NCBI GenBank assembly: GCA_003650625.1
Contig: QMQW01000003.1
Coordinates: 1 to 19,685 of the forward strand
DNA: 19,685 bases
Origin: Thermoproteota archaeon
GTDB lineage: Archaea > Thermoproteota > Methanomethylicia > Culexarchaeales > Culexmicrobiaceae
Reading direction: 5' to 3'
Every line of letters starts with the position of its first letter. Position 1 is the first letter of the stretch. The position numbers were made by a program, and so were the translations under genes. Below are positions 7,638 to 14,453 of the stretch, piece by piece. The notes beneath the pieces were generated by a model. It was not told the origin of the DNA. It saw only the letters and a program-made list of their open reading frames with translations, and searched no databases.

Positions 7638-8195
7638 CTATGCAGGTTCAAAAAAGCGCAGCAACCTAAAAGCTTCCATCCTCGCTTTATAGTCGACTGG
7701 AACAGCCATAATGCCTTCCCCAGGCAACCCGAAAGCCACAATAGAGTTAAAGGGAGAACAGAGAACTGCTGGCAGGGCAAGCAAGTCCTCTTCTCCATCA
7801 ACAATCATCAAATACTTCCCATCCAAAGCCAAGGCATACTGAATGGCAAGCCAAGCTTCACAAGTAATGCACCCAGCTGGATTGCTAACCCTCAAAACTT
7901 TAGAGAAAAGGCAGGAATCATAGTTGAACGGCCTGATCTTCCTACCCACTTTAAAGTCAACTATGGATAGATCAGGTATGAAATTCAGATTCAACATCCA
8001 TCCAGCTACAACATCTCCAACAGCCACAAACTTAGGCGGCTTCCTCTCCTTAACGAGGTTAACCAAAGCTATAGCTGAATTCTCGCCGGAACCGCTCAGC
8101 ACTATGCCATACGGGCGCTTAAACTCGCTCCTAAACTTCTCCATCAACTTTAAGCAATTGAATTGAATGGAGAAATCAGTGCACCTCAATAGCAT
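7638..8195 (-). CDS. GTP-dependent dephospho-CoA kinase (DUF359 family)
   Basis: This 185-residue protein belongs to the archaeal DUF359 family, shown in Thermococcus to be the GTP-dependent kinase that makes coenzyme A from dephospho-CoA, the last step of CoA synthesis. Family motifs are AVGDVVA (about 58-64), IVDFKVGR (78-85), SNPAGCIT (104-111), the acidic DGEEDLLALPAV (133-144), and FGLPGEGIMAV (155-165); the last more often reads GQPGEG. The ATG at 8195 overlaps spt4 by 20 bases. An internal ATG at codon 18 would remove the overlap but leave only about 10 residues before the conserved KRPYG, so I keep the longer form with some doubt. It is the last gene of the rpo7-spt4 block. Confidence 0.92.
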   Translation of the reverse strand: MLLRCTDFSIQFNCLKLMEKFRSEFKRPYGIVLSGSGENSAIALVNLVKERKPPKFVAVGDVVAGWMLNLNFIPDLSIVDFKVGRKIRPFNYDSCLFSKVLRVSNPAGCITCEAWLAIQYALALDGKYLMIVDGEEDLLALPAVLCSPFNSIVAFGLPGEGIMAVPVDYKARMEAFRLLRFFEPA

Positions 8196-8379
8196 ACCTA
8201 CCCGGCTTAGACCTATTTAGGATTTTAGCCGTTTCAGATGAGGGATCGACAACTATCACCAGCCCCCTCCAGTACTCCGAGAAGTCTTTACCCCCGCAGT
8301 TCGGGCATACGTCGACATCGGCCTCCACCAGGTAGTGGCACTTCCTGCACGCCTTAAATGGCAAACCCCTTCTAGGCAA
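8176..8379 (-). CDS. spt4: Transcription elongation factor Spt4 (RpoE'')
   Basis: Spt4 is the small zinc-ribbon partner of Spt5; the pair binds the RNA polymerase clamp and promotes processivity. The 67 residues include the zinc ligands CxxC at 11 and 14 and CxxC at 25 and 28, followed by the conserved WRGLVIVVDPSSETAKIL and the closing PGRYAIEV. Length fits the archaeal family. The start at 8379 is TTG, placed directly after the rpo7 TAG. The upstream GGGGAGGGTG, five bases before it, is a strong ribosome binding site and supports this unusual codon. It is co-transcribed with rpo7 and overlaps the following dephospho-CoA kinase gene. Confidence 0.95.
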   Translation of the reverse strand: MPRRGLPFKACRKCHYLVEADVDVCPNCGGKDFSEYWRGLVIVVDPSSETAKILNRSKPGRYAIEVH

Positions 8380-8961
8380 CTACGCACCCTCCCCGCCCTT
8401 CACCTCTTCAGCTTCACCCTTGATGCGCTCAATCTCCTTCTCAATCCATGAAATAGCTCCAAGAAGCGGCTGCCTCATTGTGAGGCCCACCTTGACGCCC
8501 TTGCTGGAAATGCTCACAGTAACTACTCTAGCTCTAGCAATATCTCCTTTCTGGAGAAGTCTCTGCGACTCCTTGCCCATCAAAGCGCCCCTCCTCTTAT
8601 CGTAGACAATGTAGTCGTCCATCACCTGCGACACGTGAATAAGCCCGTCAATTGGCCCCAACCGTATGAAAGCTCCAAAATCCGTAACCTCAACTATTTC
8701 CCCCTCAACAACCTCCTGAACCTTAGGCAGAAAAGCTATGGCGTCGAAGGAAACTTCATGATATGTTGCTCCGTCCCCAGGAACTATCATTCCGACCTCC
8801 GAGACCGATATGTTGGAAATAGCAATTATTATGCCAAGCTCACTGTCAATAAAACCCTCATACTTCTCTCTGAGAATCTCCATAGCAACCTTATCAAGAG
8901 GTTCAGAAAACCTATTTGGAGGAATTCTAACCACATCGAGAACTTTAAGAAGGTAGTACAC
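8380..8961 (-). CDS. rpoE1: DNA-directed RNA polymerase subunit Rpo7 (RpoE', Rpb7 homologue)
   Basis: Rpo7 forms with Rpo4 the stalk of archaeal RNA polymerase, contacting nascent RNA and helping promoter opening. The 193 residues begin with the N-terminal RNP-like domain (MYYLLKVLDVVRIPPNRFSEPLDKVAMEILREKYEG in pieces), continue with GDGATYHEVSFDAIAFLP, and carry an S1/OB domain (about residues 85-165) with VVEGEIVEVTDFGAFIRLGPIDGLIHVSQV. The C-terminal ~20 residues are a charged tail (EKEIERIKGEAEEVKGGEGA). The start at 8961 is GTG. It heads the rpo7, spt4, dephospho-CoA kinase block after a 75-base gap with promoter-like features and a perfect palindrome. Confidence 0.95.
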   Translation of the reverse strand: MYYLLKVLDVVRIPPNRFSEPLDKVAMEILREKYEGFIDSELGIIIAISNISVSEVGMIVPGDGATYHEVSFDAIAFLPKVQEVVEGEIVEVTDFGAFIRLGPIDGLIHVSQVMDDYIVYDKRRGALMGKESQRLLQKGDIARARVVTVSISSKGVKVGLTMRQPLLGAISWIEKEIERIKGEAEEVKGGEGA

Positions 8962-8992
8962 TCATCTAGCCCCCATTAAGCTTTAAGCTTAA

Positions 8993-9006
8993 GTGGCTTA
9001 AGCCAC
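8993..9006. repeat. Perfect 14-base palindrome in the rpo7 promoter region
   Basis: GTGGCTTAAGCCAC is identical to its own reverse complement. It lies between a T-rich/TATA-like stretch and the rpo7 start codon. It could be an operator for a dimeric regulator overlapping the transcription start region, or part of an RNA hairpin. No function can be assigned from sequence alone. Confidence 0.6.
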
Positions 9007-9020
9007 ATAATAATAAAAAA
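9007..9020 (-). promoter_or_regulatory. T-rich element: possible rpo7 TATA box or PIN-gene terminator
   Basis: The minus strand reads TTTTTTATTATTAT just after the PIN gene stop. The six-T run could end transcription of the upstream aIF5B-eS6-aIF2 gamma-PIN block, as archaeal terminators are often simple T tracts. The following TTATTATTAT is about 50 bases before the rpo7 start and could act as a TATA element. The two roles are not exclusive. Confidence 0.4.
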
Positions 9021-9036
9021 GTTACGCTCGATCAAT

Positions 9037-9456
9037 CTAATACACTTCTCCCTCAAGCTCTAGGTGGTCGAACCCCCTTAAGAAAATCACTGGAACGCCA
9101 AGCTTCCTCAAGCTCCTCCTCAACGCAATATCATTCGTAGCAACCACCACAGAGTGCTTCCTAGCATACTCTATGATAGCGCTATCAGCATCTCCTGGAA
9201 ACTCGAAGTCGATCACTTCACATTTCTTCGCAAGCTCCAAGGCAAGCCTGCTTTCAGCCCTCTCCTTAGGCCTTCCTCTCTCAGCCAAGTGGATAAGCTC
9301 ATCCAAGGTTGACCTCAATATCACTGGCTTAAACGCAGCATTAAGAACCCGCTCAACCTCAGAGAATACGTCCAAAGGCTTCTGAACGGCAAGCAAAAGC
9401 ATGTTAGTGTCAAAAACCACAACTATCCCGCGTTTCGACAAGGCAGATACACTCAC
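9037..9456 (-). CDS. PIN-domain protein, FCF1-like (COG1412)
   Basis: This 139-residue protein is a single PIN domain, a metal-dependent RNase fold. Acidic active-site residues fit D16 (VVFDTNML), E53 (STLDELIHL), D91 ([13 protein letters not shown]) and D109 ([12 protein letters not shown]). In archaea this group (COG1412) is related to the eukaryotic rRNA-processing factor Fcf1/Utp24 and is commonly found beside aIF2 gamma, as here, which argues for rRNA processing or ribosome assembly rather than a toxin. No antitoxin-like gene is adjacent. The GTG at 9456 overlaps the aIF2 gamma TGA (GTGA), a coupled arrangement; an in-frame TTG at 9441 is an alternative start. Confidence 0.88.
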   Translation of the reverse strand: MSVSALSKRGIVVVFDTNMLLLAVQKPLDVFSEVERVLNAAFKPVILRSTLDELIHLAERGRPKERAESRLALELAKKCEVIDFEFPGDADSAIIEYARKHSVVVATNDIALRRSLRKLGVPVIFLRGFDHLELEGEVY

Positions 9457-10721
9457 CCCTTAATGAAGCCATAGCCAATTAACCGCCACCTACCGCCAAT
9501 TCGCCTACTTATCGCTATCCTAGCTCCAACATCAGCACAAACAGGCCTCCTCAAAGCTACGTGAGCTTCATCTTTAGATAGAGAAGTAACCACTCCAAGA
9601 GTTGTTGCAGTTCCAACATTTATCATGAGGGGCTCCCTCATCCTTAAAGGCTCAACCCTCTGAGGCTCCTTCAATCCAACAACCCACTCTAGCAAGTGAA
9701 CTTCAAAAGTGAATTCATACCAGGTGGGCGGCAGAGTCCCAGGGTGGCCAACAACATTCCCCACAAGCGCGTCAGCCTTGGTTAAAGCAGGGTCAAGAAG
9801 AGTTCCAACACCTACAAGCCCTCCAGGCCTAGCTTCCTCAACGGGAACCTCACCTGCCTTTAAGCTCACAACCTCAGTGTGCAGAGGAACATACTCGACC
9901 TTCCCCATCCTCTCAACCTTTAAGCCAGGGCAAATTTCAATTTCATCCCCAACCCTCAGCTTGCCCTGAACAATCGACCCCCCTAAAACGCCGCCAACAA
10001 GCTTCTCCGGAGAAGTTCCAGGCTTATTGACGTCAAAAGACCTCGCAACAAGCATCCTGGGAGGCTTTGCAGGATCTCTATGGGGAGTTGGAATGTGCTC
10101 TTCAATTGCCTGAATTAAAACGTCAATATTAGCCTTATGAAGAGCCGAAACGGGAATTATGGGGGCATCCTCAGCAATCGTGCCTTTAATAAACTCCAAA
10201 ATTTGCCGATAATTTTCCAAAATCTTCTCCCTAGATGCAACTTCAACCTTATTTTGAACTATAACTATATTTTTGACTCCAATTATCTCAAGAGCTATAA
10301 GGTGCTCTCTAGTCTGAGGCTGAGGGCAAGGCTGAGTCGCGTCAATCACCAGCAGAGCACCATCCATTAAGGTTGCCCCAGAAAGCATCGTCGCCATGAG
10401 CATTTCATGGCCAGGACAATCTACGAAGGAAACTCGTCTAAGCAAAAAAGTCTCAGACCCACAGTGCCTGCAGGTGAGCTCAGTAGTATAGCACTGAGGG
10501 GGAGGGCAATTAGGACACTTTCTAAAGCTGGCATCCGCATAACCCAACTTCAGAGTTAAGCCTCTCTTCAGCTCCTCACTATGCCTAGCAGCCCAAACTC
10601 CAGTTAAAGCTTGAACAAGAGTTGTTTTACCGTGATCAACATGACCCGTAGTACCAATATTACATTCGGGCTGCTTGAACTCCTCCCCACCCTCACCCTT
10701 GCCGCTCCTCTTCCTGCTCAA
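9453..10721 (-). CDS. eif2g: Translation initiation factor aIF2 subunit gamma
   Basis: aIF2 gamma is the GTPase subunit of the factor that brings initiator Met-tRNA to the small subunit. The 422 residues contain G1 GHVDHGKT (26-33), the zinc knuckle with CxxC pairs at 69/72 and 84/87, G3 DCPGH (101-105), G4 NKVE (157-160), then domains II and III with [22 protein letters not shown] and the terminal [12 protein letters not shown]. The G4 motif ends in Glu instead of Asp, which I also recall in Pyrococcus. The TTG at 10721 is the only possible start in this frame, since a stop lies two codons upstream; GGGGGAG seven bases before it supports this. It overlaps the eS6 end by 29 bases. The alpha and beta subunits are not in the window. 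Confidence 0.97.
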   Translation of the reverse strand: MSRKRSGKGEGGEEFKQPECNIGTTGHVDHGKTTLVQALTGVWAARHSEELKRGLTLKLGYADASFRKCPNCPPPQCYTTELTCRHCGSETFLLRRVSFVDCPGHEMLMATMLSGATLMDGALLVIDATQPCPQPQTREHLIALEIIGVKNIVIVQNKVEVASREKILENYRQILEFIKGTIAEDAPIIPVSALHKANIDVLIQAIEEHIPTPHRDPAKPPRMLVARSFDVNKPGTSPEKLVGGVLGGSIVQGKLRVGDEIEICPGLKVERMGKVEYVPLHTEVVSLKAGEVPVEEARPGGLVGVGTLLDPALTKADALVGNVVGHPGTLPPTWYEFTFEVHLLEWVVGLKEPQRVEPLRMREPLMINVGTATTLGVVTSLSKDEAHVALRRPVCADVGARIAISRRIGGRWRLIGYGFIKG

Positions 10722-11076
10722 ACTTCAACTCCCCCTCAACCACAACCATGTTGATCTGCACAATATCCTCAGTAATCACGTTTCCCCGCACGGTCTTTCG
10801 CCTTCTCAGCCCCTTCTCCGTAGGTCTAAATCCAGGAGGTCCTGAAAGCAAAATCCTATACTTCTTGCCTCCAGGTAAGTAGGGAAGCATTGGAAAGCCA
10901 GCTTTATCCGAACCCCCCGTTATTTTCAACTTAACTCCTGGAAATCCCAATGAAGATCCATCTATGATATCTCCAATTTTAAGTCCAATAAGATTGTACG
11001 ACGTAGGATCGCCAATTGTCACCTGCTTTGCTCTTCCCGACTTGGGGTCACTAATTACTAGCTTAAATTCAGGCAC
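10693..11076 (-). CDS. rps6e: 30S ribosomal protein eS6
   Basis: This is small-subunit protein eS6 in its short archaeal form (127 residues, without the long eukaryotic phosphorylated tail). Family marks are [16 protein letters not shown] at the start, [34 protein letters not shown] in pieces (about 30-63), [23 protein letters not shown] (about 76-98), and [15 protein letters not shown]. The C-terminus is a charged tail. The GTG at 11076 follows GGGAGGGT and lies two bases after the aIF5B stop, so it is surely in the same operon. Pairing with aIF5B and aIF2 gamma is a known archaeal arrangement. Confidence 0.96.
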   Translation of the reverse strand: MPEFKLVISDPKSGRAKQVTIGDPTSYNLIGLKIGDIIDGSSLGFPGVKLKITGGSDKAGFPMLPYLPGGKKYRILLSGPPGFRPTEKGLRRRKTVRGNVITEDIVQINMVVVEGELKFEQEEERQG

Positions 11077-11078
11077 GC

Positions 11079-12863
11079 CTATACCCTCCCACTCCGCCTC
11101 CTAATTTTTCCGATCTCTTTTAACAATTCAAGTTCTTCATCTGAAAGGGAATCTTTAAACTCCGAAGCCAGCACCCTCGCATGGCTTTCAGGTACATTTA
11201 CGTAAAGGACATCTCCCTCCTTTATATGTCTTCCCACAATTATATTTCCCTTAATTGAAATAGCTATGCTTTGACCGGCAGCCGCCTCCTTAATGGTCTT
11301 GCCCTTATCCTGAATTTGCAGAATTTCGCCGATAACTCTTCCATCACTTCTCATGAGCTGGTATCCAGGCCTGATTCTACCAACCTTCACCTCAACACCG
11401 ACTATGGCGGGGTCACTCCGTCTAAATACGCAGCCTGGCATAATTCTTATTTTGCCTGGCTTAATCAGCTCCTCAAACTTTCTCATGCGGTCCCGAGTCA
11501 CGTTTTCATGATACCACTTCTGATAAGCTTCAACTAGCCTGTAAATAATGACGTCCCTGAAAATCTTTATCCCCCTACTCTTAGCTTCCTCCTCAGCATC
11601 CGGCAAAACCTTAACATTGAAGGCCAAGATCACGCCCCTATATAGATCACTATCCCTTACGATTGCAGCTTCAATGACGTCCCTCTTGGAAACTGGACCT
11701 ACATCAGCAATTCTAACTGGAATGCCCAGCCTCTCAAGGTAGGAGGTAAGAGCTTCAAGCGACCCCAAAGTATCGGTTTTCAGCACAACTCCCGAGACTT
11801 TCCTGGAGATCCTTAGAACTGAAACCTCTTCAGCAACTGAACTTTGCACCTCTCCAATCTTCTTTACGTCATCAACTACGATTATCGGCGCTCCAGCAAC
11901 TGCTCCATCCAAATTGGGAGCCACAACCTTAACTCCAGCAGCTGCTGCAACCTCCTCAACATTCATGAATCTATCTTCGGGAGAGCGCATCTCATCTAAG
12001 GGCTTGGGTAGAAGTAATGCTCTAACTCTGGTTACGATAGGCTTCTCCAATCCGCCGACAACGATCAAGTCTCCCCGCCTGATAACCCCATCATAGATTA
12101 TAACGTCAATAGTGGTCCCTAGCCCAGGCTCCTCCCTGACCTCCAAAACAACTCCCTTGGCAGGGCCAGAAGTAAACTTGAGCCTCTCAGTCATAAATCT
12201 CTGGGTCAATCCAGCTAAAACCATTAATAGCTCTGGAATGCCTTCACCAGTCTTAGCGCTAGTTGGAACAATAGCCACCGTCTTGGCGAAGTCCTTGATC
12301 CTATCAAACCTATCAGCTCTAAACCCAAGCCTATAAAACTCGTATATTATGTTACTTATCAGCTCATCTAGACGATTAACAACCCACTCACTTTGCCTCC
12401 TAGAGCTCTCCAAGAAAGAGGCATTCTCGAAGGGCTTCCATCCAGGAATCTTATCTATCTTATTAGCTGCCACCAAAAATGGAGTTTTGCGCGCTCGAAG
12501 AATCTCAACAGACTCATAAGTTTGATTTTCAAAACCTTCAGTTACATCAATAACGAGGATAGCTATATCTGCTATTGAGCCGCCTCTCCTCCTCAAATTG
12601 ACAAAGGCTTCGTGGCCAGGCGTGTCGATAAAAAGCAAACCTGGAATTTCAATGTCAGCTTTTACGGCCTTAAGCAATTGGCCGCAAATCTCCTTAAGCG
12701 TGGACCACGGTATAAAGCTAGCGCCAATATGCTGAGTCATCGTTCCAGGCTCCTTAAGCATTACAGCTGTACCTCTAATCTTATCTAGAAGGGCAGTTTT
12801 GCCCACATCAACGTGCCCTAGCACGCAGACAATTGGCTGTCTAATTCTTCTCCTATCCGACAA
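11079..12863 (-). CDS. infB: Translation initiation factor aIF5B (archaeal IF-2)
   Basis: aIF5B is the ribosome-dependent GTPase that promotes subunit joining. In the numbering of the chosen start (594 residues), G1 is GHVDVGKT (16-23), switch I carries PGTMTQHIGASF, G3 is DTPGH (80-84) and G4 is NKID (134-137); domains II to IV follow, with VLKTDTLGSLEAL and CVFRRSDPAIVGVEVKVG. The open frame extends to GTG 12905, but TTG 12863 has a GAGGTG ribosome binding site six bases upstream. The GTG lies only a few bases past the likely TATA element, so it would not be transcribed. Other aIF5B proteins also begin just before RQPIVxVLGH. It heads the aIF5B, eS6, aIF2 gamma, PIN operon. Confidence 0.96.
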   Translation of the reverse strand: MSDRRRIRQPIVCVLGHVDVGKTALLDKIRGTAVMLKEPGTMTQHIGASFIPWSTLKEICGQLLKAVKADIEIPGLLFIDTPGHEAFVNLRRRGGSIADIAILVIDVTEGFENQTYESVEILRARKTPFLVAANKIDKIPGWKPFENASFLESSRRQSEWVVNRLDELISNIIYEFYRLGFRADRFDRIKDFAKTVAIVPTSAKTGEGIPELLMVLAGLTQRFMTERLKFTSGPAKGVVLEVREEPGLGTTIDVIIYDGVIRRGDLIVVGGLEKPIVTRVRALLLPKPLDEMRSPEDRFMNVEEVAAAAGVKVVAPNLDGAVAGAPIIVVDDVKKIGEVQSSVAEEVSVLRISRKVSGVVLKTDTLGSLEALTSYLERLGIPVRIADVGPVSKRDVIEAAIVRDSDLYRGVILAFNVKVLPDAEEEAKSRGIKIFRDVIIYRLVEAYQKWYHENVTRDRMRKFEELIKPGKIRIMPGCVFRRSDPAIVGVEVKVGRIRPGYQLMRSDGRVIGEILQIQDKGKTIKEAAAGQSIAISIKGNIIVGRHIKEGDVLYVNVPESHARVLASEFKDSLSDEELELLKEIGKIRRRSGRV

Positions 12864-12908
12864 TGCCAGCACCTCTAAATGCTGCCACGCTATAGGCAAA
12901 GACACTGG

Positions 12909-12920
12909 ATTTTAAGTGTT
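12909..12920 (-). promoter_or_regulatory. TATA-like promoter element of the aIF5B operon
   Basis: On the minus strand ACACTTAAAAT follows an A-rich GGAAAAC stretch that could be a BRE. It is about 50 bases before the TTG start of aIF5B, so a transcript starting near 12886 would carry a ~23-base leader with the GAGGTG site. This position also argues against the longer GTG start at 12905. Confidence 0.5.
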
Positions 12921-12928
12921 TTCCACTC

Positions 12929-13390
12929 TCAAAGCCACTTTTCATCTACTCTTTCATACCTATAAATCTCCCTAGAATCGAAAAGTATTGAAAGCTCCCT
13001 AGCAGCATTTTCAGGGGAATCAGCGGCATGAACAACGTTCTTGCTAATGTCCAGAGCAAAGTCCCCCCTAATAGTCCCAGGATCAGCTTCAGCGGCATTA
13101 GTAGCGCCAACAATCCGCCTCACAACCGAAATTGCGCTTTTACCCTCAACAGCTATTGCCACTATTGGAGATGAAGTGACGTATCTTATCAAGTCCTCAA
13201 AAAAGTGCTTGCCCCTATGTACGGCGTAGAGCTTTTCAGCCTCCTCTCTTGACAGCCACTTCATCTTAAGCCCAACGATCTTCAAACCCCTACGCTCCAA
13301 GCGGCTAATAACCTCACCCACGAGGCCCCTAACAACTCCATCAGGCTTGATCATCACAAAGGTCCTCTCAACATCTCCACTCAAGTCCAC
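12929..13390 (-). CDS. ndk: Nucleoside diphosphate kinase
   Basis: Ndk transfers phosphate from one nucleoside triphosphate to another nucleoside diphosphate through a phosphohistidine. The 153 residues are full length: [18 protein letters not shown] (9-26), [36 protein letters not shown] in pieces, [18 protein letters not shown] (94-111), and the active histidine H121 in [15 protein letters not shown]. The GTG at 13390 is only two bases past GAGGGGG; a TTG at codon 3 (13384) is at about eight bases and may be the true start. It lies between eL24 and aIF5B, the usual archaeal neighbourhood, but has its own TATA-like element upstream. Confidence 0.96.
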   Translation of the reverse strand: MDLSGDVERTFVMIKPDGVVRGLVGEVISRLERRGLKIVGLKMKWLSREEAEKLYAVHRGKHFFEDLIRYVTSSPIVAIAVEGKSAISVVRRIVGATNAAEADPGTIRGDFALDISKNVVHAADSPENAARELSILFDSREIYRYERVDEKWL

Positions 13391-13420
13391 TGCCCCCTCA
13401 AACGATACGGAATTACTTTG

Positions 13421-13434
13421 ATAAAAATTTAAGC
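13421..13434 (-). promoter_or_regulatory. TATA-like promoter element of ndk
   Basis: The minus strand reads GCTTAAATTTTTAT in the 67-base gap between eL24 and ndk. A start about 26 bases downstream would leave a leader of 12 to 18 bases including GAGGGGG. Inferred from composition and distance. Confidence 0.45.
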
Positions 13435-13457
13435 AATAAGTTTAAGGAGTAAAGCTT

Positions 13458-13646
13458 TTACTTGGACTTAACCTTTTTCTTAACCCACCTAACTCTATGA
13501 GGCTTCCTCTTGTAGACAAGCATGCTCTTCCTACACTTGCTCGAGCAGAAATAAAGTATTGTGCCATCAGCTTTAACATAAATTATTCCAAAGCCAGAGG
13601 GAATTTCAGAACCGCAGAAACTGCACCTTCTAATGCGCAAGCTCAA
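13458..13646 (-). CDS. rpl24e: 50S ribosomal protein eL24
   Basis: This is large-subunit zinc protein eL24, 62 residues. The zinc ligands are C8, C11, C34 and C38 (RRCSFCG and LYFCSSKCRKS), and the basic C-terminus (RKPHRVRWVKKKVKSK) contacts rRNA. The start is TTG at 13646, supported by GAGGTG seven bases upstream. It lies 14 bases after eS28 and belongs to the eS28-eL24 (perhaps L7Ae) transcript, the standard archaeal cluster. Confidence 0.95.
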   Translation of the reverse strand: MSLRIRRCSFCGSEIPSGFGIIYVKADGTILYFCSSKCRKSMLVYKRKPHRVRWVKKKVKSK

Positions 13647-13660
13647 CTAAAAGCACCTCG

Positions 13661-13876
13661 CTAGCGTGGAGTAAGCTTTCTAGCTTCCCTCTCAGTTTCC
13701 CTCAGCATTAAAATATCCCCTAGCCTCACTGGCCCCTTCACGTTTCTAGTTAAAATTCTCCCCCTATCCCTACCTTCAAGAACTCTAACTCTAACTTGAA
13801 TAACCTCTCCGGTAACACCAGTCCTCCCAATTATCTGTATTACCTCAGCTGGCGTTGCATCTCTTTCGCTACTCAT
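13661..13876 (-). CDS. rps28e: 30S ribosomal protein eS28
   Basis: This is small-subunit protein eS28, 71 residues, an OB-fold protein of the head. Family marks are [47 protein letters not shown] in pieces and the closing [11 protein letters not shown]. The start is ATG at 13876 with a GTGGTG site about eight bases upstream. A 59-base gap to L7Ae holds a weak TATA-like element, so it may be transcribed on its own or read through from L7Ae. Confidence 0.96.
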   Translation of the reverse strand: MSSERDATPAEVIQIIGRTGVTGEVIQVRVRVLEGRDRGRILTRNVKGPVRLGDILMLRETEREARKLTPR

Positions 13877-13913
13877 TTCGCTGCACCACTTATGCTATGC
13901 ATAAAGTCAGGTT

Positions 13914-13924
13914 CAATTTATGTT
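13914..13924 (-). promoter_or_regulatory. Possible TATA element of eS28-eL24
   Basis: AACATAAATTG on the minus strand is about 42 bases before the eS28 ATG. The implied leader of about 15 bases would keep the GTGGTG ribosome binding site. The match to a TATA box is modest. Confidence 0.35.
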
Positions 13925-13935
13925 TTGCTATTCAG

Positions 13936-14388
13936 CTAGCCTTTGGATGACTTCTTTTTCCTAGACTTCTTAGCCTTCTTCTCCTTAGCCTCGGTTTCCT
14001 CAGCAGGAACGGCTGCTCCAGATTTGATCTTCTCAATCTCTGTAACTATCTCCTTAACTAGCTCTGCAGCATCTCCAGGATCTATAATGCAAGCTGAAGC
14101 AGCAGCAACGTCAATTCCAGCTGCCCTACCTAGCTGCGACTTGCTTGGAACGTAAACGTATGGAATTTTCCTCTCCTCGCAGAGCAATGGAATGTGAGCC
14201 ACGATCTCTGGAGGATCAACATCTTCAGCGATCAGTACTAGCTTTGCCAATCCTCGCTCGATAGCCTTAGTGGTCTCATTCGTCCCCTTCTTAATTCTAC
14301 CAGTATCCCTCGCTATTTGAACAGCCTCATAACTTTTCTCAGCTAGTTCAGGGGGAACCTCGAACCTCACATAGAATGGCTTAGACAT
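13936..14388 (-). CDS. rpl7ae: Ribosomal protein L7Ae (kink-turn RNA-binding protein)
   Basis: L7Ae binds kink-turn RNAs in 23S rRNA, in box C/D and H/ACA guide RNPs and in archaeal RNase P. The kink-turn contact motif [14 protein letters not shown] is at about residues 34-47, followed by [42 protein letters not shown] in pieces. The protein is about 150 residues, longer than the usual ~120-130, because of a C-terminal tail rich in Lys, Glu and Ala (about the last 25-30 residues). Two ATG codons stand in tandem (14391 and 14388); GAGGTGA is one and four bases from them, so the second is slightly favoured. The gap upstream holds a terminator-like hairpin of gltX and a possible TATA element. 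Confidence 0.96.
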   Translation of the reverse strand: MSKPFYVRFEVPPELAEKSYEAVQIARDTGRIKKGTNETTKAIERGLAKLVLIAEDVDPPEIVAHIPLLCEERKIPYVYVPSKSQLGRAAGIDVAAASACIIDPGDAAELVKEIVTEIEKIKSGAAVPAEETEAKEKKAKKSRKKKSSKG

Positions 14389-14414
14389 CATCTCACCTCT
14401 TCATCGAATCATGC

Positions 14415-14424
14415 GCTATAAGAA
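14415..14424 (-). promoter_or_regulatory. Possible TATA element of L7Ae
   Basis: GATTCTTATAGC on the minus strand lies just past the gltX T run, about 30 bases before the L7Ae ATG pair. The distance would give a very short leader, partly losing the GAGGTGA site, so the assignment is weak. Confidence 0.3.
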
Positions 14425-14426
14425 TC

Positions 14427-14447
14427 AAAAAACCAGCTTATTAAGCT
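14427..14447 (-). terminator. Hairpin plus T run downstream of gltX
   Basis: Seven bases after the gltX stop the minus strand has AGCTTAATAAGCT, an inverted repeat (four-base stem AGCT, five-base loop, or six-base arms around one base), then GG and six T. This resembles a terminator; the T run alone could suffice in archaea. Inferred from sequence only. Confidence 0.45.
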
Positions 14448-14453
14448 TATCGG

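Noticed and set aside
7553..7804. A minus-strand 83-codon frame overlapping the dephospho-CoA kinase and the eS24 promoter.
   Set aside because: It covers the TATA box and conserved kinase C-terminus in another frame and has no recognisable family pattern; it is a shadow.
9037..9456. PIN-domain gene as a VapC toxin.
   Set aside because: No antitoxin-like gene is adjacent, and the protein lies beside aIF2 gamma and rpo7, the usual place of the FCF1-like archaeal PIN family.
10240..10255. The G4 motif of aIF2 gamma reads NKVE instead of NKxD.
   Set aside because: The GAA codon is clear, but I recall NKIE in Pyrococcus aIF2 gamma, so Glu here is a known variant and not a defect.
12775..12820. 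The aIF5B P-loop has Val instead of the common His (GHVDVGKT), and switch I is PGTMTQ instead of GGITQ.
   Set aside because: This position varies in the family (Thr in human eIF5B), crenarchaeal proteins have similar switch I variants, and the catalytic His of DTPGH is present.
14388..14430. Possible box C/D guide RNA in the L7Ae leader (ATGATG-like motifs).
   Set aside because: No box D (CTGA) at a fitting distance; the ATGATG is explained by two tandem start codons.
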